A stretch of 62,000 nt of DNA, taken from NCBI GenBank assembly GCA_015680685.1, contig MNCI01004501.1, positions 1,094,428-1,156,427 on the forward strand. Direction: 5' to 3'. The translations under genes were made by a program, and so were the position numbers. This document shows, piece by piece, positions 45,640-58,378 of this stretch (its first letter is position 1; the number at the start of each line of letters is the position of its first letter). This stretch comes from Gnetum montanum (lineage: Eukaryota; Streptophyta; Gnetopsida; Gnetales; Gnetaceae). The notes below the pieces were generated by a model that had not been told where the DNA came from, ran no database searches, and saw only the letters and a list, made by a program, of their open reading frames with translations.

Positions 45640-48520
45640 AGGTACTATGCTGGCTAGCATAGTTAGGATAGGCCCCAGCATAGTCAACATCAATAGGTAA
45701 TTTCCTAGATTCATTGTGACTATTTTTGAGTCCTTGATGATCTATATGGCTTGCATAGTGGAATGGGGTTGAAGATTGGTGTATTTTGACTTTGTTTTCA
45801 TCCTCCAAAAGTTGGAAATGATAATAAAACTAGTCATTACATGAGGAATATGCTAGCTAGCATAGTCTAGGACTACTCTATTATAGATGCATGTGAGAAA
45901 TAGATTTATGGGATTTTAGGATTGGGACTAGTGTTCCATCAACTTCCTAGGGTAGCACAGGGTATGGAAAAGACTGAATAGGCCATTTGGATGTCAAAAT
46001 AAGCTACTAAAAGTGAATTCTTGGCACTTACACCTCATGACTATGATGGATAGCATAGTTGAGGGTTGTGTCAGCATATGTGGATTAAAATATGGGTTTT
46101 TGATGGTTGAACAAGGTTAAATTGTAGCTAGTTCTAGGATCTTAGGGTTCTAATTTTCTTGAATCAAATTATTGGTCACTCTGAGTGCTATTATGTAGGT
46201 TAGACCACCTTGGAGTAGGTACTATAATAACTAGCATAGTCCCAAGCTTGCCGTAGCATAGATGAATGAAATATAATATTTTCATGATCAAAACAAGATG
46301 GAACTTTAGCTAGGTAGGGTTAAGCAAGGTTTTAGGCTTTCAAGAAAGTTTTTGAATCATTTGAAGTGTTTTCACACTAGTCAAACTTGTCCAAAACCAT
46401 AACTACCTTGGGACTATGTTAGCTAACATAGTTTTAGCCTACCTCAATGTAGTTGGGATAAGTTTTTGGATTTTCATGGTCAAACAAGATTAAACTATGG
46501 ATATCTTTAAGGTTTCAAGATTGTTGGACTTTGTGAATCAAATGTTATGCCATTTTGAGTTGTGTAGTGTTATTCAAACCATCTTAGGATCATGACTATG
46601 TTGGGACTACATTGGATAGCATAGTCTAGGGTTGCCTCAATGTAGTACTATGTGAATATTGAATTTTAGTGGAATTTTATGGTAGATCAGCTAATTTTAT
46701 AGGTTCTTGAATCATTGGTGTTTACAATTGGGATTTTACCTTTAGATGATCAATTTTTTATGGTTGTAGTATTAGCATAACTACTTTGGAGTAAGGGCTA
46801 CATTGGGACTACACTAGGTAGTGTAGTCTTGGATTGCTCCAGCATAGTCACACATAATTCTAGGTTCTAGGTAGCTTTTCTTGATCAATTGATTGGGCTT
46901 TTGGATTCCCAGTGTTACCAATGTTCTTGGCTAGGGTTCTAGCTTAGGAAAGTTGATTTTTTAGGTTTTTTGAGTACTAAAATGATGATTTCCCATTTGG
47001 ACTACATTGGCCAATGTAGTTGAGTTTGGCCTTAGTGTAGATGAGGTAGGCTTGACATTTGTAGGGTCAAAACGAGGTGGAATTATAGCTAGGTAAGGCC
47101 AAACAAGGTTTTGGATTTCCATGTCAAGTTCTAGGTAGTTTGGAATGTCAAACCACTTATCAAATCAACCTAAGACCATGATTACATTGGGACTATGCTA
47201 GCCAACATAGTCTAGGCCTACTCTAGTATAGTCACAAGATGAAATTTGAACTTTTGTAATATTTGATGATTGATCGACTAGTTTTTTGAGTTCTTAAGTC
47301 ATTAGTGTTTGAAACTATGGTTTCAAGCTTAAGATGATCAGTTTTGATGGTTGTTTTGGTTCTTGACTATCCATACACCCCTAGATTACTTTGGCTAGTG
47401 TAGTCCTAGTGTAGTTGAGGGGTGTAGGTTGAGTTTTGTTGATTTTTAACTTGTTTTGCAAGATTTAGTTATCTATAAGCTCTCTGGTAGGGTTGGGAGT
47501 TTATATGATGTACTAATAAGTTGATTTGACATGGCCAAAACATATTTTCAGATTTCCACAAGTGGACTATGCTAGGACTACATTGGCCAACGTAGTCCTA
47601 GGCTTCTCTAGTGTAGTCACAAGTTTCATGTGTATTTTGGATGAATTTGGTTCTACTACTTGTCATTTCAAGATTTTTGGAACTCTTGGAAAGATGTGAA
47701 TGAAATATATGGTAGTTTGGTGGTTATTATTTGGTTTTATTGGTTCTATCTCATTCAACTACATTGGGACTATGCTAGCCAGTGTAGTCAAGGTTACCCC
47801 TACCATAGTACCAAAATGAGAGTAGGTTTCATCTAGTTTTTACTTAGTTATTTGTCATTTCAGGCTTACCAAGAGCCATGGGAAGGTGTGGTGTCCAAGG
47901 CATATTATTTCAACTAATTTTCTTAGCTTTTGGTATTCATTCCCCATCTATCTATGCTAGGACTATGCTAGCTAGTGTAGATGGATTCATCGCTAGTGTA
48001 GTTACAATTTTTGAATGGAGTTTGACTTGTTTTGGATTGGTTATTTACTATTTTAAGGCTATTAGAGGTTCTAGGGTGATATAAATGTTAAGGAATGCTA
48101 ATTTGAAGGTTATATTTAGTTTTTAATGGCTCACACTCTTCCAACTTTATTGAGACTATGCTAGCTAGCATAGTCCTAGCCATCTCTACTGTAGTCTAAG
48201 GGTGGGAGTAGGAAATTTTCTATTTTTGCTTGGTTTTCTTGGGTTTTAGGCTTATTGGAGACTTTGGAATTCAAAGTTTGTTATTTTGAAAGCTACATTT
48301 AGTTTGTGATCTCTATTCCTTGCTCAAATACATTGGCCAAAATAGTCCATGTAAGAAAAATAATTTTTAGTTTTATGGAATTTCAAAGTTGTCGAAGGTT
48401 GTGGGTAGGTTTTGGTGTATGGTGTGAAACTTTTGGGGTCAATTAGGAGTTTTGTTGGTGGAAAAAGACATGATCCCACTTGTAACTATGATGGCTAGTG
48501 TAGTCAAGTTGCTAGTCAAT
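45640..48520. repeat. About 190-bp tandem repeat array, about 15 copies
   Basis: A core of two inverted GACTATGCTAG half-sites, followed after about 10-20 bp by a third (CTAGTGTAGTC), recurs near 45643, 45848, 46039, 46221, 46411, 46594, 46807, 46999, 47191, 47386, 47566, 47768, 47961 and 48154, then weakly at about 48330 and 48485. Spacing is 180-210 bp. At 48154-48175 the core is a perfect 22-bp palindrome. Copies are well diverged outside the core. It lies between protease and 3' LTR, the place where Tat-type elements are known to carry tandem repeats. Confidence 0.88.
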
Positions 48521-50640
48521 GTAGTTGTTCAAAATAGTAGGTTTTGATGTTAGTTTTAGCCTTCCTTGATGTTCGATTTCCATCAATGTCAACACATGGT
48601 TTTCCATTTTTTACATAACGCTTCATGACATGTATGGATAGTTTTGAGGTGGGTTTTGGAAGTATTTGGGATTTTGAATGCACTTCAAAGCTTCTAGATG
48701 CTTAAACCCTAGAGTAGTCATCATGGAGTAGTTGAAATCTCAAGTGTCTTAGGATTTCCATTGGCTTGTTGGAGAGTCATCTAGTGGGCTCTACCCTAAA
48801 TTAGAATTTTTGTATGAATTAATTTCCAAGTGACCTAGCATAGTTCCACTTTCCAATTGTAATCACTAAGTTTAGTGGAATCTGGATGAACGTTTTGGAA
48901 AAACTAGGGTTTCGAAGGTAGGCACTTAAGTTTGGGAGTGATTTTCTTGTTTTATTCTTGCACAAATCATTTTTACCACACCTCTCTCACCCTACAGTAC
49001 ATAGAACCAAAGATCTAAATTTATTCTAGCCTCTACTACCTTCATCCCTAGTGTACTCTAGCCATTCTACACCAAGGGATAAGGATAGGTTGCAAAAGAT
49101 CTTCTAGAAGCTCACAGATTTCATTGGTTTCTACATTGTTCATCAATATGTTAAAGAGGAAGACTTCAACAAGCAAGAATCCATCCTTGGAGGAGGATGA
49201 AACTACTACACAAGGCATTTCCAACCTCCCATGATCATTGATTGTTGAAGACTCCATTGCTATGACTCCCAGGTAAACAAATCATTGTTGTTTTATGAGA
49301 ATTTTCACTAGAATCCTATGCATTTTTTGTTGTGTTACTTATAATCAAATTTTAAAAACTTTCTACATTATATATAGGCTATTTTTATGGGTTTTTAGTT
49401 TTTCTTTAGTTGTGGGATTGGTGTGTATTGAATTAAAAATTTGTTTCAGTCTTTTCTATGCATTTTTCATGTGTTTTGCGAAAGAAAGCAACACCAACTT
49501 TGTAATTTTTTGTATGCAAATGATTTATAAATTTTAGTGTTTATGGAAATATGGTTGTAGTACTATGTTTAATGGTAAAATGTTTTTTTGAACCACTAGA
49601 TTCTAACTTAGGGTGAATCCTCTATGAATTTTTCTATAGGCTAGTTCATAGTGGGTTTTGATTTTTTGGTCATTCTTCATGTTTCTTTGGTAATTTTTAT
49701 GTGAAAAATGGCTAAGAATATTTGTATTTATAGGCTATAAATTTCTAGTTCTTTTTTTAAATGATTATAATGGTTATGGAATCATTGAAGTCTAATGTGT
49801 GGTTAATTTTTGATGAATTTTTTCATGAACTTGAAGAAAGTGGGATTTTGGTTTTCACAGTTTAGTTCATGATTCACTTTACACCAATCAAGTTTTTACT
49901 ATGGCTAATTTCACCATTAACTAGGGCACCTAGTAAAATTTTGCAAAATTAAATTTGGGAATTGTAATTGTTATTAATTACTGATTAAACCTGATTTCAT
50001 TGTGATACAAGAATGAGGTGATGTTGGAGGCCCCAGTGATGAAGATGGAAGTGATCCTTCACCTCCTCCAGTAGTCCCTTAGTACCATCTATTGGTCATG
50101 GCCTATGGTTATCTCTATAACTTTGTTGTTGATGTTATCATGTTGTTGTGGCTAGTGTGACCCTAGTTACCATGTTAAAGACATTAGACATTTATCATTT
50201 TTAAGTTTTAATTTGGTTTATATGTTTTAATTTTTTATATATGTTGTATGTTTTATGTTTTCATTCATGTCGTAGGCTATGTTGGTTAACTTATGCAATT
50301 GTGATTGGCTATGAAAAGGTAAAATCAGCTATATGTGGGCTACTAAGGTGTGAACTAGGTTATAAATAGTGATAAAATTTTTTCTAGTTTTAGGTCATGG
50401 TGTACTATGTGATTTGCCAATTTTAGGCCTTAATGGGCCATGGAGTTGCCAGTTTTAGGCCTTGACAGGCTATAAAATTACTAGTTTTAGGCCTCAGTAG
50501 GTTCCAACCTATACTTTGCTTAGCAAGTATGCTCTCAAAAGAGCATATAAGATTAAAGCCAATATTGAAATATGATATTACATCACAAAGGTAAATAATT
50601 GACCATTAACCAAAGAAGACATTTACTGCAAACTTGTTGC
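48521..50640. other. AT-rich interior of the Tat-like element
   Basis: No frame that I can assign on either strand. TAGTTTTAGGCC(T/A)(T/C)-type phrases repeat at about 50390-50500. Confidence 0.4.
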
Positions 50641-51480
50641 TTGACCTTTAATGGATCAAGGAGCCCCTTTGGCATAATCTTGTGTTCACCATATCTCTTG
50701 TTCAACATGGTGAGCTACATGCATTTTTGTTGATCACCCCATGTCATAGAGTTAATATTACTAGAATCATTTTTTTCTTTGTTGTTTGTGGCCCTAGTCT
50801 AAGTATTGGAAGCTTTCTCTTGAAACTCTACCTTTAAACCTTGGTTGATGTTGACATAGTTAACCGAAGGTAGCAATACATTATCTTCATGAATGATAAT
50901 TTTTCCTTCTTTGTAGGACAAGTGAATCTTTTGATGTATAGGGGATGAGATTGTATAAATCTTAGCTAACCATGGTCTTCCTAAGATTAAGTTGAAGCCA
51001 TGTATCTCCTCAACCACTAGGAAGTTGGTAGATGTAGGAAATTGCTCATTGGTGATAAAATTCAAGGAGATGGAACCTCGCATTGCTACTCATGAGCCAT
51101 TAAATGACTTGAATGATGAGGTATTGGTTTCTTGGATATTCTTGGTTAATCCTACCTTGTTAATAATAGAAAATGATATCATGTTAGTTGCTACCCTATC
51201 ATCCACATGAACATAGTGGACTTTGTATTTGTTAATATGTATAGTAATGAGGAGAGGAGCAGAAAGCACTTCTTCATTTCAAGAAGCAATATTCACCTAA
51301 CTATCATAGAATTTGAGTGTGGATTGATGCCAATTTTCTCTAAGCAAAGCTTGCACAATGACAGAGTGGATTAATTCTTTATGGGTAGGCATGTCTCTGC
51401 TCATAGGGATAGAGGCTAACACTTGATCTAGTGCATCCCTATGTGCAAGAGAGGTCATAACAAAGTTATACAAGTTCAAT
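50641..51480 (-). pseudogene. Protease region of the Tat-like element
   Basis: Upstream block at 51479-51297 reads HRDALDQVLASIPMSRDMP; then the 94-codon stretch 51083-50799 reads EEIHGFNLILGRPWLAKIYTISSPIHQKIHLSY. The ILGRPWL-HQK arrangement is the C-terminal half of the protease domain in Tat-type polyproteins. The active-site Asp region between them is broken. Further downstream a GLLDPLKVK-type piece is visible, after which coding signal ends. Confidence 0.7.
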
Positions 51481-54164
51481 GATGTGTTCTTCTACTTTAA
51501 TGACCATCTAGCTTATTCCATTGTTGTGAGGAAGTTCTTTTCCTTGGTGTGTAACTTTTTGGCCTTAGTGGTTTTAACTTCCTTCATTCTTCATAGAGTT
51601 TGTGGCCTAGGTTTCAATGTATGTGACTTGGACCCCTTGTACAAAGGTGTAGTTGGTCTATGTGTAGACCTCGGTGAGTTAGTTGACTTTGAAGCCTTTT
51701 TTTTTTTAACCAACTTCATTGGGCTTAGTTGTTAGTTTGGCAACATGTTATTTTTGCCAGCATTGGCGTGATGGTTTCTTGCTAACCTTTGAGTTGTGGA
51801 CCACTATAAGTGGCCTTTGATCATGGGTTGTTATAGATTTTCTTGTTGAAAGTGGAGGAAGCTAGATAATAAAGTTCCTTAGACCTCAAAGGGTTGATAA
51901 CTCATGGTCTTTATTCAGAAGTTGATGCCACTAAAGGTGGGACACGTATGATGAAAGACTTTTTAGGGGCTAGAGGAGGTGGCACCCATATGAAAAAGGG
52001 CTTTCTAGGCTTTTCATTTTGGAATCAAAGTGGCACATTAATGATAAATAGTTCCCAAGGAGGAATAGACCATTTGGTTACTATGAATGAAGCTACAGTG
52101 TAAGAGTTGTGGTTGGGTCTTGGAGAGTTGGGCTCATTCAACACCAACTCTCTATAGTCTATGTTCTTCTTTAGGTCATCCTATAATTCTAGGAAAAAAT
52201 CAATGTCATGACCAAAAATTTGATGATAATGATAGTACCTACCCAATCTAAAGTACTTTGGTAGCTTTGGATTATCTTTGGTAGTCATCATTGAGTCTCT
52301 AGCTATGTCACAAAGATGACTATGCCTCTTACAAGCTTCCTCGAATAGTTGCTTATGTTGTATATAGTTTTCTTTAAGAAACTATTCTAAAAGCTTAGAG
52401 GACTTCATAGGTAACCTTATGTACTTAGACCTATTCTTCCACCCCAAGTTTGATCATGGTTAATTTGGAGCATAAGAAGTGGATGGCTGTGATGAGCTAG
52501 AAGATGTGTTGTGATGTGGTGATCACTACCTCTTTGCTTGTTTTATTTGTTTTGCTATTACGGCCATAGTTGTATGTTCTTGCTTAGTTTTATTTCTATT
52601 CCTTCTTGTGTGTTGGTTTTAATGGGGCACATAAGCTAGATCCTTGCTAGCCTCAACTATCTTCTCTGTTCTTAGTTTGTGAGAAGGCTTGGCTTGGTAA
52701 TTGGGGCTCTAGATAGTAAAGATTTAACTTGATAAAGTCATTTACTTCTCCCTTGTAGATAGTCAAGAGGTGGATTTCAAAGATAGGCTTTGGAATCTTG
52801 TTGAGTGTTGAGTTCCACCTTTGAATGAACATTTTAACTAGTTCAAGTAGCCCTTGCTTCACCTTCATTTGTTGATCCAATGTGGCATTTGGCTTCAACT
52901 TGTATCTGAAGCAGTTGAAAAATTAGTTTGTTAGGTTCTCAAGGAAAGAGATGGAACCTCTAAGCATGGTTTAGTACCAATCTAGAGCTTTTCCCTTAAG
53001 GGACATGGGGAAAATATGCAGTATTGTATGAGGCCGAGCTTACAAAAAGAGGCACTCAGATCGAAAGCTAACCAAGTATGCATTGGGATCTCCTTTAACA
53101 TTGTATTTGGTGAAGTTTGGCATGTGCATACTCATAGGTAAGATCATTTCATAAATAGAAGGGGTTATATGATCATAGGTACTAGCCTTGAGTTTCTATA
53201 GCCCTTTAGTAAGATCTTGGATTATTTGGAAGGCTTAATCCAAGCCTTGGGGCATCTTTGTGAGATGTAGTGTTAGTGTTGATGGTTGAGAAAGAAGTTG
53301 TAAGGTTTTGGTTTATGTGATGGGCATTGATACAAATGGGAGTGGTTAGCTGACCACCATTGCAGGTGGGTTGAATAGGGAGAAAGAGGTATGGGTTGGG
53401 ACTTATGGTATGAAGGGAGAAAAGGGTGTTTGTGATCCTTGGACTATTTCGGATCTGATTGTAAGGCCCACTATTATAGAGAAGAGGTGAGTGGTGGTGA
53501 TAACCACTAATTATGGTTGAGCTAATTGTGGTTTTGTGGCAAATGACATGGATTAGAAAATGAGTGTGGCTTAGGATAGAAATTTCACCTAATGCACCAC
53601 TATAATAGGTGCTAATCCAAACATGGTTGGATAAACAAGTGACAAAGGTTGAGGACCATGCCCCATGGAGGAAGTAGAAGAGGCCAAGGTGGGTATAGTG
53701 GCTTGGGGAGCCTATTGTTGGAATATGATCCCTATGAAGTCTTCTAGTTTGGGCTCCACCTCAAACTCATCTTGTTCCTTATGTTGATCCTTAGAGCTTG
53801 ATGTTCCATCTTTCTCATCCATCTTGATTAGATGAGATAGAATGCATGTGTGGGTGTCAGATAGTGGTATGTTGTCATATGAGGAAGGAATGTACTCCTT
53901 CCTATTATAGTGAATAAGTTTGTATTCATGCTTAGACTTTACCTCCACCCATGGCATGAGAAATCCTACTTGGATCTTAGCATAGATGAAATTATAATAA
54001 TTTACATCAATAACTACAAAATCTAGGTCCTACCCTCTCATCTTAAGTAATTTTCTACATTCAACCATAGAAGGGTCTTGAGGATTATATATCCTTATCT
54101 CATCCTAACTAGACTTCATGTCTACCATGTTGATGGGAAAAACTGTGGACTTACGAAAAGGCAT
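51481..54164 (-). pseudogene. gag of the Tat-like element
   Basis: ATG at 54164 (MPFRKSTVFPINMVDMKSS). After two stops, an 81-codon stretch (53957-53712) has an acidic, Lys-rich end. At 52940-52653 the frame reads FFNCFRYKLKPNATLDQQMKVK-like sequence and EVNDFIKLNLYYLEPQL: the retrotransposon gag core (PF03732 type) with its FxxxF...Q and W motifs (FIQRWNSTLNKI). Stops and frame breaks throughout; no zinc knuckle found. Confidence 0.7.
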
Positions 54165-54919
54165 TATCAAAGTTGTTGATTTGAATTCTTACTATTTTTA
54201 GTAAGAATTTCAGCAAGTGGGATTTCCCAATGGTGTAGTTTATTATAAATGCAAAAATGATTGAAACTACTATTGTAGTGTAAATGGTATATACTACACT
54301 TTTGAAAATAGTGTTATTGTTTTAAAGTTGGTACCACCAACTATGCTGGTTTTTCTAGTAGTGTTTATGTTGGAGGATATGTAGTAGACCATTGTGCTTT
54401 CTAGCCAACTACATTGACATAGGTGGTGGAAATGAGTTTTCACTTGGTAAAAAAAAGATGGAAAATTTCCCCCCCAAAGGATATGTACATTGGTTTTAAG
54501 AAATAAATTGCAAAAATTTTCAATTTTCCAAGGACTATGCTGGAGTCTTGGCAGTGTCTAAGCTAGATTTTCCTACAAAATTTCATAGTAGATGTATTTA
54601 GGTTTTTGGATGGATCTACACTAGTCTTTAGACTCCAAATGTAGGTTTTAGTAGATGAAGATTGTAGGTTTTGTGTTAACTATGCTTGGTTTAATGAATG
54701 TAGTAGCTATTATGAAAATGCAATAGACACCCAAATCACCAAGCACAACTATGCTAGGTAATAGTTGCAAGGAAGTGAACACTTGCTTTTTATGGTAAAT
54801 ACTTGTAGGTTTCAAAGATTATAATGACAAAAAGCTAGTTTTGAAAAATGATTAAAAATATTTTGCAAAATGTTTAGGCTAAGAATTCAAGCAAAGATCC
54901 TACTTCTAGCACTAGAAAT
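54165..54919 (-). other. Leader of the Tat-like element with candidate PBS
   Basis: Non-coding leader between LTR and gag. Next to the LTR, minus-strand TAGTGCTAGAAGTAGGATC (about 54893-54912) resembles the complement of a tRNA-Leu 3' end (TGGTGTCAGAAGTGGGATT), with about five mismatches. Half-sites of the ACTATGCTGG kind occur at about 54340 and 54535. Confidence 0.5.
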
Positions 54920-56309
54920 TGTAACACTCGGAAAGTTTGGTTGCTAGAAGAATCGAGAATCCCAGGTGTAATAGCCTAACCTTAGATCCTAAGGGTCTTC
55001 AAGAAATAAGATCCATGGTACACTAGATAGTCTGGTTGATCACCTAGGGGCTTAGAGAATGCAAATGAAGAAAATAAAATTGTAGATTCAATAGAAAATA
55101 AACATATAAATTAAATTCAAAATAAATTTTGGACAACAAAAGAACTATAAACTTTATTGAACAACAAGAAAAATGCTTAAAGTATGGAGTTGGATTGTGT
55201 GCTAAAAATGCACAAGAGGGTAGTTCAAATGGAATTTAAAGCCTATTGAAGCTTTCAAGTTGTATTCTGCAATCCAACTCCATGATTCAAGTACTTTCCA
55301 ACTCTAATCTCTTACAACTCCTTACTGGTTTTTGTTCAAATCTACAACTTTGGGTGGAAATGGTGTAAATAATGGTATGAAATCTTATTCTAATGGTGCT
55401 ATGGTAAGGGTCCCTAGTGCTTAGCATAGATGACAAATGGAATTTAAGCACTTAAGGTTGAAAACGTATATTGATTACAAAGGTTTGGAACAAAAAAAAT
55501 ATTTTCAAACCTCACTATTGTATTGAAGTTTGGATTTTATAGGCTTTAAGGTTGTTGATTTTAGGCTACAAATTTTTGCCATGATTGTTGATAAATTGGC
55601 ATTGATTGCAATTGTAGTAGGTTGTTATTCCAATGTAGTTGACCATTCATGGCATGTTTTGATACACCAAAGCCATAACAAAATCCATATGCATACTAAA
55701 AATAGTAAATAGACTTTTGTGATTATGTTAGCTTCCCATCAACTATGCTAGCCTTGGAGAACTATGCTGGAATTGTTGGAATCAACCATAAATGTGGACA
55801 ACGTTGGCCATGTGAAGATTGCTAGAAATCCATGATGACTACTCTAGCCATGGTGTCACCACTAGAAAATGTCATGACTATGCTGGCCATTGCTAGGAAA
55901 ATGGAAAATCCAACAACTCCAATGCTAGCCTTGTAACATCCACATTGAGTTTTGTCACAACTAGATTGGGAATTATTGGAAAATTGAAAACCCAACACCA
56001 CCAATGTTGTGTAGAGGTGGTTCTAGCGTAGTTGAGGCTATACCCCCACAAAAGCCCATGAAAATGCCAAATTTGGTAGTCTCCAAGGCATTTTTAGCCT
56101 TTCCAAGCCCATATATAGACATAATACCACCTTTTCCATTTGGGAAGTGAGGTAATAGCACTTTATGAGGCATTTTTTAGTCCCAAAAAGTTAAAGTATG
56201 CAAGATTGTAGCTCATGGGCCACAAATCTCACATTCACAATGAAATATTGCCTCAAGTTGGATGGTGAAGATTACATGTTACAACATGAATTTTCTAGGT
56301 GGTTTTTTA
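54920..56309 (-). repeat. 5' LTR of the Tat-like element
   Basis: 1390 bp, partner of 41927-43337. Plus-strand start TGTAACACTCGG; homology with the other LTR stops after CTAGGTGGT plus six bases, fixing the edge at 56309. Confidence 0.85.
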
Positions 56310-57943
56310 ACTATCTTATGGATGGGATGCCTTGGTAGAGGTCTAGGACATCTTGAGTGACAAGGAAACACTATAAATTAACAGGAAAAAACTCCTTATT
56401 GATAAGAATGTATGGGGAAACAATATGTAAAAGATTAACATCTCAATAATGAAAATCACTAAGGATCAAGAATAATCACAAGCATGGTTTTCATATATAA
56501 ATTTGCAAAATTACATGTTTAGAAATCTCTAAATGAAAAATTGAACTTATGAGAAACATTAAAATTGGCTATCATAAAATTGGGAAATATCAAGTTGAAG
56601 GAATCAAAATCTTGAAACTGAGATCATAATATAAATGATGGGAAGAGTAACTCAACAAAATAAATATTCAATAAATAAATCCCAATGGGTATGATAAGAT
56701 GGAAGTAAGAAAAAATGAATCTGCACAAGATGCCAAGATGAATAAAAATATTCAAGACTTAAAAGTGAGCATCATGGAAAAACAAGCACATCTCACTCAT
56801 CCAAAATTCTAGAGCTCATCCACATGGAAAATCATAATAGTTCTAATATTCAATTATCACAATAGAGCTAATGAACAGCAAAACCTTATTTCACCAAAAT
56901 TGTAAAAAAGGTCTCATAGTTTCCATGCCAAAAATGACAAAATAACATTGTCAAAAATGATAAATTTAGTATACAAATCTATGAAAAAATTATTTCAGCA
57001 TTCAAAGAAAAACCATTTAATCCATAAATAACATCACATCCATATGGAAAAATAAACAAAATCCATCCCTTGAATGTTCAATGAAACCTATAACCATGAA
57101 TGGGAAAGAAGCAAAGATAACTCACCTCTCACCCTGAATGATGAAAAATTGGAGGAGAAAAAATCAAATTGTAAAGATCCAAGAAATCTACATAATTGAT
57201 CCAAAATCCTATAGCACTTCCTTGCTCCAATCTCATAGAATCTCTTATGGATTGTCAAAGTGTATGGAAGAATTAAATCATGAGAGTTTTAATAAAGATT
57301 GACTAGAAAACCATGGAATAGAAGAAAAACAAATTTGCTCAAACTATCACAAAGCTAGAAGAAAACTACCAAGAATCTTTTCCATATTAAATGTAACTTT
57401 CACTCCTACTCACATAACCCTCTCATATATCACAACCATTAAAATAGAAAAAGATAATAAAAATCTATAATGCTAAAATATAATCTAGAACCTCCCAACA
57501 TAGATGAGTATTATAAGTCTAAAATAAATACATATAAAAAAATACATAGCACATATGTTAACATATAAGAGCCATCTACCACATATCCTTTAGATCATAC
57601 CATGCACTCTAGAATAAATTAATAATAATATTTAAACAAATCATCCATTACGAGCCATGTCATGCTCCCAACTAAATCTCATGAGATCCTATCACACTTA
57701 ACAATAGGATTAGTGCATACATGCTTGATGGTAATAAAAGAAAATATACATATAATTAAATAATAAGAATTTACATAATATTAACAAAAAAATCTAGACA
57801 ACCCAAATCTCATCATCAACATCATCATCATAATGCATAAAATATACTGAACCATACATGCATATAGAACATTCAAGTGTGAGCATTGCAATCTCTATGA
57901 AAATCATGCATAAGAAGGATGTCCAAAAATATGTGTTGTTATA
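56310..57943 (-). repeat. 3' LTR part of an older chromovirus
   Basis: Directly follows a polypurine tract and integrase end on the minus strand; begins TATAACAACACATA where TGTAACA is expected (one G-to-A). Long, AT-rich and non-coding; cut at 56310 by the Tat-like element, and probably continued at 30972 and below. Confidence 0.55.
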
Positions 57944-57956
57944 TCCTTCCCCTCTT
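57944..57956 (-). promoter_or_regulatory. Polypurine tract of the older chromovirus
   Basis: AAGAGGGGAAGGA on the minus strand, between the end of the integrase frame and the LTR. Confidence 0.6.
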
Positions 57957-57984
57957 AAGAATCTTCCTCCTAAAAGACTTTAAG

Positions 57985-58378
57985 TTGGAAAGAACATAAA
58001 TTAAACTTAAGCTTCCAAGTAGCCTTTTGTGAACCATGATAATTCTACAAAACCTTTACCATGGAAACTATCTTACTGTGTAATTGGCACTCCATTTAAT
58101 CTAAGATTCTAACAAGATGCTTCATGTATGAGGCATCATCTTAGAGCTATATCTAAGTATAGTCAATAACATGCCTATCCTCAATGACATACTTCCATAT
58201 CATGGAGACATGAAACATATAATGGATGTTTAATATTTGTGGAGGTAGACCAACACAATACAAAACCTCTCCTATGTACTAAAGAATGTCGAATGAACCA
58301 ATGTAATGAGATTCAAGATTGTCTTTTTTTACTAAAGTGCATTAAGCCTTTTAGTGGAGAGAAAAAAATGTTGCCACT
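57985..58378 (-). pseudogene. Chromovirus integrase C-terminus, truncated
   Basis: Minus strand, starting at the edge of the Athila-like LTR. Order of recognisable pieces: GNIFFSPLKGLMHFSKK, GEVLYCVGLPPQ, HYMFHVSMIWKYV, HVIDYT, VRILD, MVKVLQNYHGS and ATWKL. In intact chromoviruses these read like FLxVSPxKGVMRFGKKGKL, GxVAYRLxLPP, VFHVSxLRKYV, ILDR and WxNHxxEEATWE. Three frame changes and several stops. The upstream part is cut off by the insertion at 58379. Confidence 0.75.

Larger units (their letters stand above)
41927..56309 (-). mobile_element. Tat-like Ty3/gypsy element without RT or integrase
   Basis: Minus-strand element of 14.4 kb: 3' LTR 41927-43337, PPT 43338-43350, tandem array 45640-48520, protease 50799-51480, gag to 54164, PBS below 54919 and 5' LTR 54920-56309. 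LTRs start TGAAACACCACC on the minus strand and end with TGTTACA or GCTACA. The gag and protease patterns fit the Tat branch. I searched both strands of 43338-50640 by eye and saw no RT, RNase H or integrase motif. Flanks ACAAG and ACTAT agree in only three of five bases, so a target duplication is not shown. Confidence 0.8.

Noticed and set aside
47878-48084. A 68-codon plus-strand frame
   Set aside because: It lies wholly within the 190-bp tandem array and has no counterpart in other monomers.
49148-50082. A plus-strand two-exon gene (basic N-terminus, acidic Pro-rich end) antisense in the Tat-like element
   Set aside because: The first piece has an internal TGA and the GT-AG join does not keep the frame of the second piece.
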